Below, one piece after another: positions 7,948 through 15,927 of a stretch of DNA of 27,856 nucleotides. A program made the position numbers and the translations under genes. Origin of the DNA: Farysia itapuensis (lineage: Eukaryota; Basidiomycota; Ustilaginomycetes; Ustilaginales; Ustilaginaceae); NCBI GenBank assembly GCA_023212645.1, contig JALBYC010000049.1, forward strand, positions 1-27,856. Reading direction: 5' to 3'. Under the pieces are notes generated by a model, which did no database searches, was not told the DNA's origin, and saw only the letters and a program-made list of their open reading frames with translations. The first letter of the stretch is position 1, and the number at the start of each line of letters is the position of its first letter.

Positions 7948-9348
7948 TAGTAAAGCGGAATGGGACTTAAATCGTCGGGGCTTGTTTCGGTGCCGGCAGG
8001 CATTGACTCGGTGGTTTGCCTCGCCGCAATGCAGACAGAGATTGTTGCTGAGCCAATGCGACCGCTCCTGCGCAGTCAGGGGCCGGTTTCGGCGAGAAGC
8101 TGCGTCGAGCTCCATGGGGACCGGTCCATCGGAGGGGGCAACAGTGGAAACGGAAGTTGATACGGTGGTCCTGGGAGCAGGGTCCCGCATCACACAATTG
8201 TACCTCGGAGCGGAGGTACGAGCACTTGAGGCTCGGGGAGCAGAACCGTTTTCCAGACGGCGCTGGAAAAGACGGTTGTCGGGGACGTTGGGAAATTCCA
8301 GCAAACGAGCGTTGAGGTCGACGCCATCACTGAAGCCGGGGACCAGACCGAGCTTCGGCAAAGCCAGGAATTGGAAAAGGTTGTATTCCGACGGTGCAGC
8401 TAAGTACATGTCGGCCAGGCGATTTGCAGCTGCCCGGAATCGCGCCGCAACATGGGGTGGGAGAGGTTTTGAGGCGGTCGGCCGAAGGGCCAAGTCGAAG
8501 TACGCCTGTTGGCAGTCCAAGTCTTCCGACTGGGCAAGAGCTGGCGAAAGTGTAGCTGCTCGCCCAGTCGGCCCCCTTGGGCTGCTGGGTGAAATGGGCA
8601 TCGGTCTTGTGTTTGCCGAAAGACGGTCTGTACGGACAGAACCGTCGTCGAGAGAGGGAGCGTAGGAGCTCTCCGACCGGACGGTCGGAGACTCGCTCGT
8701 GGGCAGATGGTGGGCCCGAGCAGAGCGGTCGAAGAAAGCCGGATCGTCCGACTCGTAGTCCGCCTCAAAGTCGGACGAGGCGATCAAGGCCGCCTCGAGA
8801 AGCTCCTTCAGAGTGGCTGGGTCAGTATCCCGATATGAGATATGGTCCTTGACCTCGTTCTTGAGGCCCTCCTTGAATTGGACCATGAGGGGTTCGTCCC
8901 CCCACTCAAGCCCAGCAGCCAGGGTCACGAAATCCGTGACATAACGGGAAGCCGATCCCGTTTGTCGAAGCGCCTTAAGCTTCCGGATAGTCGTTGCACG
9001 AAGGTGCGGTTCTCCCAGGTGTAGGAGCAGATGTCTACAGAACGCCTCGAACGACGCAAACATCTCGTGTCGCTTGAAAGGATCCAAGCGATGCTCCAGG
9101 TGCGGTTGCACCCAAACAAAGGCAGTGCCTTTCAGATAGGAGATGACGAAGTCGATCTTCGCCATGTCGGTGGAGAACAGAGAAGCCGGACAAGCAGATA
9201 TGTACTGCTTGCACTGCGACAGGAACGTGTCGCAAGTGCTCCGGTCCTTGCCATCAAAGGGCGAAGGCCGGTCGAGATACCTCGGGATCCCTTGGGCAGC
9301 CGAAGGCTGCAGACCCCTAGCCTGGAGGTGTGTGTTCAGGGACGCCAT
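7945..9348 (-). CDS. gag: Gypsy gag polyprotein, open frame, 467 residues from this ATG
   Basis: Gag forms the nucleocapsid-like particle that packages element RNA. Near the start is the retrotransposon gag segment (RPSPFDGKDRSTCDTFLSQC), then the helical capsid-like part (AFVWVQPHLEHRL, FEAFCRHLLLHLG, LKALRQTGSASRYVTDF, FKEGLKNEVKDHI). The middle is Ser/Pro/Arg-rich. Near the C terminus (residues 438-451) is one zinc knuckle, CLHCGEANHRVNAC (CX2CX4HX4C). Unlike pol, this frame has no stops. It ends just after the knuckle because the stop lies in the end of the LTR-like block. A second ATG frame (MDPTVLNHF..., from 9416) runs 22 codons and ends with TGA overlapping the 9348 ATG, so the original start was probably 9416 with a later indel near 9350. 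Confidence 0.85.
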   Translation of the reverse strand: MASLNTHLQARGLQPSAAQGIPRYLDRPSPFDGKDRSTCDTFLSQCKQYISACPASLFSTDMAKIDFVISYLKGTAFVWVQPHLEHRLDPFKRHEMFASFEAFCRHLLLHLGEPHLRATTIRKLKALRQTGSASRYVTDFVTLAAGLEWGDEPLMVQFKEGLKNEVKDHISYRDTDPATLKELLEAALIASSDFEADYESDDPAFFDRSARAHHLPTSESPTVRSESSYAPSLDDGSVRTDRLSANTRPMPISPSSPRGPTGRAATLSPALAQSEDLDCQQAYFDLALRPTASKPLPPHVAARFRAAANRLADMYLAAPSEYNLFQFLALPKLGLVPGFSDGVDLNARLLEFPNVPDNRLFQRRLENGSAPRASSARTSAPRYNCVMRDPAPRTTVSTSVSTVAPSDGPVPMELDAASRRNRPLTAQERSHWLSNNLCLHCGEANHRVNACRHRNKPRRFKSHSALL

Positions 9349-9486
9349 CAGTCCGTCTGACGGACGCCTTGAAGAGCTACCTCTTCGGCAAAGTGGTTTA
9401 GGACAGTGGGATCCATGTTGGTAGTTCCTGGGGGCCGTGAGTCTGAGGTCACTTCGAAATATCAGTGGCCATGGATACACCGCCGG

Positions 9487-9547
9487 AAGAACAACGAAGC
9501 CGAGGATTTCGACTTTTGCCTTGTCAAATTCGCACTTTTCACGGGTT
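9487..9547 (-). pseudogene. Reverse-transcriptase scrap upstream of gag
   Basis: The minus strand reads EKCEFDKAKVEILGFVVLP, the same conserved segment as [18 protein letters not shown] in the main pol copy (about 5395-5342). The DNA is alike over about 60 bp but not identical. Only this short piece is present. It lies where a 5' LTR or leader should be, so it comes from another gypsy copy joined to this one. Confidence 0.8.
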
Positions 9548-9559
9548 TCAGCGCTTTAG

Positions 9560-9969
9560 CCTTGCGTACATCCTGAGATGAAGCCACATATACTTGCGAC
9601 ATTATGTGTCTTCGGCAGACAAGTTTGGTATATTGACAGTATATTGGGAGTTGTAGACTACGAAGGGCGACCTTGGCCTGGATTGGGACTGAAGCATGTG
9701 TATGAATGGGGCGATGGACTCGAAGTCAGGGCGGCAAGCAAGACGCTGATTACCTGCATTAGCTCGGTGGCCGGACCCACACCGGCGACAGTTGTCACGT
9801 GGCGCTGTCAAGGCTCCATGCTGGTAAGTGTGTCTTGAGCCGCGCGTTTGTGGCACCAACCGCGCTCGAATTATAGCGAAAGATTCTGACCGAAATCAGA
9901 TGACTTCTCCAGCGGGAAATCATCAGATGAAGGAAAGAGGGAGAGAAAAGCAGCGTGTAGAAAGCCTAT
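9560..9969. other. Right flank of the retroelement, no gene recognised
   Basis: A plus-strand frame at 9578-9838 (86 codons) is open but matches nothing I know and may be chance. No LTR matching 7348-7947 was found. Short inverted matches such as cagatga/tcatcag lie near 9898-9927. Confidence 0.4.
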
Positions 9970-10316
9970 GCCCAGCTCGCCTGTATAGGCCTCTTGAGAG
10001 CTGGGCGAAGGAGTGGTGAGCAAACGGGGGATGAAAAAAGTTTGTGGCAACTGGTCAGGGTGGTTGTATTGCCGAAAGACCAGATGCGAGAGGATTATCG
10101 TCACAACTGTCGAGAATAATTTGGGTCCTGGAGCGAGCCCTGCTAAGTTTGTGCTAGGGGGTTGGTTTCGCACACCCAAAACTCGCGCCGTGAAAACTGC
10201 TGCCCGCCCAGCTCGCCTCTACAGGCTTCTTGAGAGCTGGACGTGGTGGTGAGGGGATGATTCAAGAGGAAAAAAGTTTGGGGCAGCTGAACAGGGTGAT
10301 TGTATTGCAACACTTC
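9970..10316. repeat. Direct repeat of about 110 bp, each copy starting with a nested hairpin
   Basis: Copy 1 (9970-10082) and copy 2 (10206-10316) are about 236 bp apart. Both start gcccagctcgcct, continue with tcttgagagctgg, then share ggtggtgag/agtggtgag, gaaaaaagtttg and caggg-tg-ttgtattgc. In copy 1 the arms gcccagctc and gagctgggc pair perfectly, and an inner gcct/aggc pair sits in the loop. In copy 2 the inner pair is kept (gcctctacaggc) and the outer arm has one mismatch (gagctggac). The sequence between the copies is not repeated. The nature is unknown: MITE or LTR fragments, or a structured RNA, are possible. Confidence 0.75.
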
Positions 10317-10319
10317 AGC

Positions 10320-10844
10320 CAGGTCTCAGACTCTTGATCAGTTGTCGATGGACCGCCTGTGAAATCGTATCCCGCAGCGAGGTAATCGGGATTTGGGACC
10401 AAAGGCTTCTACTATCGATGGCAACGATGTTGTCTTGGAGACTCGCTTGAGACGCAGTAGCCCGTTTGCTGACCTTGCCGAAGCGGCTTTGTCGTCCAGC
10501 ACGTGAGGCCGGTCATATGCTCCCCTTTCTTGTATAACGCAGTCTTGAGCGATCTACGAGTACCGCTTGGGCAGCCGGGCACCGCAGGCGGTGTCTCCAA
10601 GAACGTTGAATCTAGCTTCTTGCATCATGCGAGGCCTCGGGGGTAAGAGCGGAAGCTGATATGACAGTCATCGCGCTCAGCCGTTCAGTACAACAGCCAT
10701 GTTGTAGACAGTCCGTCTGGCCGATGTTGTGCTGATCGCCATGCTTCGACGCGCACTGACTGGTATCGCGGTGACCGGTCGTCAAGATCAAGTACCGGGC
10801 ACCTTCGATCGCCATGTTAAGTTGTGAAGGAGGAGCATTGGCTA
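10320..10844. other. No gene or repeat recognised
   Basis: Only short, unsupported open frames occur (for example minus 10815-10612, 67 codons). Composition is normal. No tRNA-like A/B boxes were seen. Confidence 0.4.
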
Positions 10845-11286
10845 TTAGGCTGTATAGGTCGTCTCGCTCTGTGATGAGGTAGCTCGCGAGCGCTCGAGCA
10901 GCGCGTTAGGAAAGAACGAAAGATGATTCAAATCGAAGAGCTTCATCTCGCCCGGATTTGCATTTTCAAGTCGGCCCGTGCATTGATCCTCGACAGGACA
11001 TGCAACGAAGTAGGTCGTGACGGGAAAGCCATACAAAGCTTCGACCCGGGCTGATCAGATCTTTGAGCACGGCATTTCGACTTGTTCAGACATACTTGAG
11101 ACTGGATGCTAGGTGGTCGAGCTGCTCGAGGCGGGAACTAGCGTCGAAATCCCCCTTGGAAATGTGATTGGAGATATTGTGATTCGGGATCAAAGTCATG
11201 TGACTCAGATTCGGCGATTCCGCGGACCGGTCGAATGTGAATTTACGGATCTTCGTGTCTGGACAAAATTGACGTGACGAGCACAT
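10845..11286 (-). CDS. Possible hypothetical gene or relic in two open blocks
   Basis: The minus strand has an open block at 11286-11086 (66 residues, ending LDHLASSLKYV) and another at about 11050-10845 (ending SRATSSQSETTYTA). Their composition (LEQLDHLASSL, LFDLNHLSFFPNALLERS) looks more coding-like than the surroundings, and a GTATGT donor-like site lies at the end of the first block. I tested joining through nearby AG sites and could not find an acceptor that keeps the second frame. It may be a gene with further exons, a pseudogene, or chance. No family was recognised. Confidence 0.22.
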
Positions 11287-11548
11287 TCACATTCGCGTGG
11301 CTTGACTTGCCTGGCAAGACGAAAGCATCCTGCGCAAAGCTGTCGTCGTAGGATCGATCATAGCTGAAGCGACAATTTCGACCGTGGTCAGAGCGGCGAT
11401 GCTTTCTCGCGAGGTAGACACCCTCTCAGATCGACAAAGATACAGCTTGACCTATCGCTGAACGTGAACAATCAGGCTTTGGTCTCCCAGAGGCTCGGTC
11501 CGTCAGACTGTCGCACTGTTCCCACTCCAGACGCAGCTTGAGGAAGCC
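11287..11548 (+). promoter_or_regulatory. Upstream region of the GAR-domain gene
   Basis: 262 bp between weak minus-strand ORFs and the GAR-gene ATG. No clear TATA box. The transition from repeat-rich to gene-dense DNA falls here. Confidence 0.35.
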
Positions 11549-13447
11549 ATGTCATACGTCACGGACGGCGCGGGCCTGAGCGCTGTCTTCGATCAGAAGG
11601 TTGTTGCACACGAGCTTACGCCAAGAGACAAGCTCAGAAGCGAAGAGCTGTCATGCCAAGATTTAGTCGAGCTCACCAGTTTCTCGCGGAAGAAGGCGGA
11701 CATAGATCAAAAGCTGCAGATTGCAACAGCTTGGCCGCAGCTTGATCCATTTCGGGAAGTGTCAACCCTCACCTTAGACGAAGAAGTCTTGCGAGCTTGC
11801 CGACTCCATCTGGAGAGCTTGCGCCAGGAGCTCGAGCTTGCCCGCCAGCAGTGGGAGGAGCTGGATACGGCTGTGCAGCAATTCAACGTGCAGGACATGA
11901 TGAGGCTGCGCATCGTCGCGAAAGGTGAGTATAGCGCAGTGTTTCAAGTGCACGCATACATCCTGACCTTTTCCACGCGTTTAACCATGCCAGAGGTGTC
12001 ACAACGTCACTTGTCCTCGACGGATACAGACCTGATAGAGCTGGCTCTGAACACCGTGTATGCTCTCGATAAGCTACTCCGATTACTACGCGACCACAAG
12101 ATCAATTACGATCTTACCGAATTGCGTCTGCAATGGGAAAGTATACTCTGTTCATCGTGGGAAGATCTTATTGCCCTGCGAAAAGACGCCACGGCGTTTG
12201 AGCAAAAGTGCGAAAGCTTTGCGATCCCCTTTGCTGGGGAAGCGACAGAAGCGAAGTTGTACGATGCAACGCGTCCGATCGTCGCTCAAAGTCGAACGTT
12301 GCAGCACAAAAGATCGTTGTCATCCTGCCGAATGGCAGCAGAAGCAATCCAGCTCGAAAGCTCGCGTATGGCTTTGCGTATATCTAGCTTCAACGCAGAC
12401 AGAGTGCAACCTACCGGCAAATTGCTCGATTTGCTGATTGATCAGAGGCAAGTGCCCGACAAGTTGATCGACGAACAGGAGAAGCTCGAATTGGTAGTTC
12501 CATCAGCATCCGAACTCGAGCTCAAGGCATTGAAACTTGCATCTGCGCTGCAGCTCGACGCCGATAGTATTTCAAGCCAAATAATCTCGCATACACATGC
12601 GGAGCCGGAACTGTCGCGCTTGCCTTCGCCGGATCTCACGGAACTGCCCTTGCCTGCTCCGCCAGGCCAGACATCCTCTTTGGAATCCGCCAAAAGTGAA
12701 CAAGGGAGCGAAGATGCTGTCCAAGATATTTCTGGCAGTGCGGTCACGCCAATTCGGAGCTTCCAATACTCAAAGCCCTCAGACACTGCTTTGCAATCTT
12801 CTCCGCCTGGCATTGTGTCTGCTGGTCCAAATAGATACCGACCTGATCCGCGCGATAAGCTGGACGTCGCCATTGGAAACACTGTCAACAAGATGGCTAT
12901 CAGGGTGTCCGTCATGCCTGTTGACACCAATGTTCATTCTCAGCGGGGCGAGTCCGTCGATCTAAGCGGCCGCTATTGGGTTGGCTATCCCGAGCCTCGA
13001 TTATGCTTTTGCCGCATTTTAAAGTCTCACACTGTGATGGTGAGAGTTGGTGGAGGCTGGCAGGAGCTCTCTGACTTTATCACGCAGCATTATGGTCATC
13101 TCACGGACTCTTCGGCTGTGCTCCGAACACGCACGCCACTTCGGCCTTTGACCAACAGGCCTGCAGCTCCCAAATCACCCTGGATGCGTTCAGCTTCGGG
13201 TCCAGCCGCAACCGTCAGCAGTGCACGATTCAAAGAAAATTTCAAGGCCCAGTCTACTCCTACTGCGCTTCGCGTGGTGACAATGCCAGTCTCAAGTTCC
13301 CCAATACCGCTCACATTCACCACGCCACAGCGAATTGAGCCTCTGCCGACACCACTATCTCGTGCAGATAAAGACCTGGATCTCGATACAGCTGGCCTGA
13401 CCAAGTCTGACTCGAACAGTTCGATCGTCATCACAGACCATCATTGA
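11549..13447 (+). CDS. GAR (GAS2-related) domain protein, probable microtubule-binding cytoskeletal protein
   Basis: The unspliced frame has 632 codons. Near residues 474-518 is a GAR-type segment, YWVGYPEPRLCFCRI then VMVRVGGGWQELSDFI. Its VRVGGGW-x2-L-x2-FI pattern is the hallmark of the GAS2-related microtubule-binding domain. The N-terminal 300 residues are helical and coil-prone (LHLESLRQELELARQQWEEL), perhaps spectrin-like. After the GAR domain is a basic, Ser/Thr/Pro-rich tail. No calponin-homology or EF-hand domain is visible, unlike animal GAS2 or spectraplakins. A probable intron lies at 11925-11993 (69 nt, GTGAGT...CAG). It has no stop and keeps the frame, so splicing gives 609 residues and retention 632. 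Function is inferred from the domain alone. Confidence 0.8.
   Translation: MSYVTDGAGLSAVFDQKVVAHELTPRDKLRSEELSCQDLVELTSFSRKKADIDQKLQIATAWPQLDPFREVSTLTLDEEVLRACRLHLESLRQELELARQQWEELDTAVQQFNVQDMMRLRIVAKGEYSAVFQVHAYILTFSTRLTMPEVSQRHLSSTDTDLIELALNTVYALDKLLRLLRDHKINYDLTELRLQWESILCSSWEDLIALRKDATAFEQKCESFAIPFAGEATEAKLYDATRPIVAQSRTLQHKRSLSSCRMAAEAIQLESSRMALRISSFNADRVQPTGKLLDLLIDQRQVPDKLIDEQEKLELVVPSASELELKALKLASALQLDADSISSQIISHTHAEPELSRLPSPDLTELPLPAPPGQTSSLESAKSEQGSEDAVQDISGSAVTPIRSFQYSKPSDTALQSSPPGIVSAGPNRYRPDPRDKLDVAIGNTVNKMAIRVSVMPVDTNVHSQRGESVDLSGRYWVGYPEPRLCFCRILKSHTVMVRVGGGWQELSDFITQHYGHLTDSSAVLRTRTPLRPLTNRPAAPKSPWMRSASGPAATVSSARFKENFKAQSTPTALRVVTMPVSSSPIPLTFTTPQRIEPLPTPLSRADKDLDLDTAGLTKSDSNSSIVITDHH
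11925..11993 (+). other. Probable stop-free, frame-preserving intron in the GAR gene
   Basis: The donor GTGAGT follows AAAG and the acceptor is ccatgccag. A ctgac branch-like site lies in between. The length is 69 nt, divisible by three, with no in-frame stop. The encoded stretch (about residues 126-148) has aromatic and hydrophobic residues unlike its charged helical neighbours, which supports it being an intron. Confidence 0.65.
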
Positions 13448-14179
13448 TCTACGCTGTACACCCTTATACCCTGTCGAGCACGTACAAAGCAGCGCACGCT
13501 ACTGTATTCTATTTCGTGACGTGCTCAGAGAGACTGAGGCGTGCTGTCGGTCACATGACTCTGAGCAGAAGAGAGAGGGGCGATGCTGACGTTCTCGGAA
13601 ACAAGGGTCTTTTGACACAGGTCTGCACGTCGCTCTGCGCTAGTCTGCTACGCCAGTGTCATTGAGCTGTCGAATCTCTATTTGTGGAAGCTTCACTGGA
13701 TTCCTACGCACAAAGTGCAGACTCCGCAAGCTGTCAAGAGAACGGCGGAGAGTAAACAACCGCATGTTATTGGCCCGATTAGGAAAAGGGAGAGCTCTTG
13801 GCTGCAGAGTAGAAGCGCGTCCGACTAGTTTGGATCTGTGCGGTTGCAGGAGCTCCGATTTCAGGCTCACGGCATTGTTGTTTTTCCTGGGGTCCCACGT
13901 CCCACGCAGTACGGTGACTAACGGTGACTTGTCTGCAAGAAGTTACAGGAACCATATGGTTAGCGATCGATGGTCAAAAGGTTTCAGGGGGAAAGCGTCG
14001 CGTCGATCCTAATTGTATTCAGACCCTCGGGATCAGCTTCGGTGGAGATACAAAATCGGCTAAAACGTTTGTATTGCAAGTAGATTTTTTGACATGCGTG
14101 TCTGCATATTGGTGCAGATTTGGCTCGGAGCCAGCAGGCAAGGATCGACAGACCGACACTGCTTGGCATAAGCGAGAGC
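13448..14179. other. Intergenic region, no gene seen
   Basis: Several overlapping short frames on both strands show no family. A short direct repeat, acggtgact, occurs twice at about 13912-13930. The region should hold the GAR-gene terminator and the distal promoter of the secreted barrel gene. Confidence 0.45.
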
Positions 14180-14413
14180 AACACCTTGTGCTTGGCCACC
14201 CACTTTGCCTTTTGTCCCTTCGTACCTATACCCACTTCGATCTCTTTCTCACTTTCTCTCGTCCACCATCTCTCCTCTCCATCTCACTCACCCGTTCTCG
14301 CTCCCCCTGTCCGTCTCCTCTTTCGGCCGTCTCTACACTCCTTTGCTCGTCGACGACCCAACAACGATTTCGACACATCACACAGTCTTCTCCCTTTGTT
14401 CGATATCACAATC
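14180..14413 (+). promoter_or_regulatory. Pyrimidine-rich promoter or leader of the secreted barrel gene
   Basis: From about 14205 to 14400 the plus strand is strongly C/T-rich (long ctctcc and tctttctc runs) and ends in cacaatcATG. Such CT tracts just upstream of the start are common at strongly expressed fungal genes. No TATA box is evident. Confidence 0.6.
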
Positions 14414-15483
14414 ATGAAGTCGCTCTCAGCAGCAGTGCTCGTTGTAGCCCTCTCGTCAGCCGGTTTGGCCGCCTCGCACGGCGTCTCTATGGTGCCTGCT
14501 CGTCGACACCACGCCAGAGATGCACACGCGCCCGAATCAACCCTTGCCAAGCGTGCCACCTACTCTGGCATGGCCACCTGGTACGACGTCGGAACCGGTA
14601 ACGCAGGGTAAGTTCCTTTCTCTTCTTCTATTTGACCGCGCGGCAGCAGACGACTTATCGATCCTATCGCTCTTACAGTGCTTGTGGTAACTATCTGTCT
14701 GCCAGCGACTACGTTGTTGCTCTCAACCAGCCCATGTACGGCAGCTTGAACGCTGAGTCGTCATGGTGCGGTAAGACGATCACCATCAGCAACGGCAAGA
14801 CGACTGCCAACGCTGTCATTGCAGACGCCTGCCCCACTGGTGGAGGAAACTGCTACTACGGCTCCCTCGACATGAGCAAGGGTCTCTTTGAGCACTTTGC
14901 CGACCTTGGCGTTGGTACCTTCCCCATTACCTGGTGGCCAGCGGGATCCGGAGGAGGCGGAAGCAGCAGCAGTGGAAGCAGCTCCAGCGGTAACAAGAAC
15001 TCGAACAGCAACAACAACAACAACGACGACAACGGCGCCGCTCAGGCTGCTGCTGCCGCCAAGAAGAAGCAAGAGCAGCAGGCCGCCCAGCAGGCACAAG
15101 ACGAAGCCGACGCCAAAGCCAAGGCTCAGGCCAAAGCTGATGCCGAAGCAGCTGCTTCGTCTTCCAGTGCCGCTGCCGAGGCATCCGCCTCCGCCTCTCG
15201 AGCTCGTGCTGCCTCGCGCAGCTCGGCAACTCACTACTCTGCCACCAAAGCTGCCGCTGTTTCTAGCAGCAAAGCCGCCGTCGCTGCTTCCAAGTCTTCA
15301 GTCAAGGCAAGCAAATCTGCTGCCAAGGCCAAGGCCAGCAAGTCGGCTGCCCGCGCCGAGGCTTCGGCCTCTGCCTCGTCTGCCTCTGCCGCTGCTGCTG
15401 CTGGCCCTACAGGCAACCTCAACAACTTTGCCAACCTCTACGACGGTCTCTCCAACATGATCATCGAACAGGCCCAGGGCTAA
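14414..15483 (+). CDS. Secreted double-psi beta-barrel (RlpA/barwin-like) protein with Ala/Ser/Lys-rich tail
   Basis: Exons 14414-14607 and 14679-15483 (71-nt intron, GTAAGT...ACAG) give 332 residues. Residues 1-20 form a signal peptide. LAKR at 44-47 is a Kex2-type site just before the domain, which starts ATYSGMATWYD. The barrel (about 49-151) has ACGNYLSASDYVVALN, four cysteines (67, 95, 116, 123), IADACPTGG and LDMSKGLFEHFADLGVG. These are typical of fungal DPBB proteins, including the so-called riboflavin-aldehyde-forming-enzyme group. No second expansin domain and no expansin catalytic signature are present. Residues 152-305 are a low-complexity linker of Gly/Ser, Asn and then Ala/Ser/Lys/Glu. 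A short conserved-looking tail (LNNFANLYDGLSNMI) follows. It probably acts in the cell wall or at the host surface; the exact role is unknown. Confidence 0.88.
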
Positions 15484-15927
15484 AGCATTGACGTCCCCTC
15501 CTCTCAAAACCCAACCCGGATGTTCCCTTTCCCCCACATCCCCTTTCCCTCCCTCCGTCCTTTCTTCCACCCCCTTGTCGTCGTGATGGCAAGGACTTCT
15601 TTTCGTTTGCTTTGGTTTACACCTTCGGCTCGCGGACCCGGTCTTCCCTCTCTCTCTCTCATATGCGTGGGGTGCGGACGGTGTTCCGTCTCCACGACTT
15701 GCTGGCTTAGTCGCTGGAGAACGGCCTGCTTCCATTTTCTAGATCCGCGCACGTATACACCGTTATAAGCTGCGCGTTAGTCCCTTTGCCCTTTCTTTTT
15801 CGTTGCGGAATTGCATTGTTTCTTTTTCCAAGCTGCGGAATGGTGCGATGAAAACGAGTATGAGTGATATAATGGGCAAAGGAGGGCCTCGAGACAAAGG
15901 GGCGCGTGAGGGAAAACGCGCGAGGAC
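15484..15927. other. Convergent 3' intergenic region
   Basis: This lies between the tail-to-tail barrel and GH5 genes. The first 120 bp are pyrimidine-rich (cccttt, ctccctccgtcc) and a (ct)n run lies near 15647-15660. No gene was seen. It should contain both poly(A) regions. Confidence 0.5.

Larger units (their letters stand above)
3110..9550 (-). mobile_element. Decayed Ty3/gypsy (chromovirus-type) retroelement mosaic
   Basis: All retroelement coding blocks lie on the minus strand in the order gag, protease, reverse transcriptase, RNase H, integrase, chromodomain. This is the order of Ty3/gypsy chromoviruses. The element is not intact. The pol blocks are spread over several frames with stops, the protease is scrambled, an LTR-like block separates gag from protease, and a second reverse-transcriptase scrap lies upstream of gag. 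I found neither matching LTR pairs nor a target-site duplication, so the outer limits are approximate. It is most simply read as nested and rearranged copies from more than one related element, and cannot be autonomous in this state. Confidence 0.9.

Noticed and set aside
7571..8665. 364-codon plus-strand ORF
   Set aside because: It is antisense to gag and the LTR-like block and has no recognisable motif. The minus-strand gag frame has clear family motifs.
3110..9550. RIP (repeat-induced C-to-T mutation) as the cause of decay
   Set aside because: GC content stays high, and the key lesions are Asp-to-Gly and Asp-to-Cys changes, indels and a tandem duplication, not mainly C-to-T/G-to-A transitions.
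12442..12930. 162-codon minus-strand ORF inside the GAR gene
   Set aside because: Its Ser/Cys-rich composition comes from reading codons backwards. No family or start context was found.
14761..15460. Long overlapping ORFs in other frames of the barrel gene (plus 14888-15460 and minus 15234-14761)
   Set aside because: They arise from the Ala/Ser/Lys codon repeats. The signal peptide, splice site and domain fix the real frame.
14414..15483. Expansin or endoglucanase
   Set aside because: Only the first, double-psi barrel domain is present. No second carbohydrate-binding domain and no catalytic HFD-type motif were seen.
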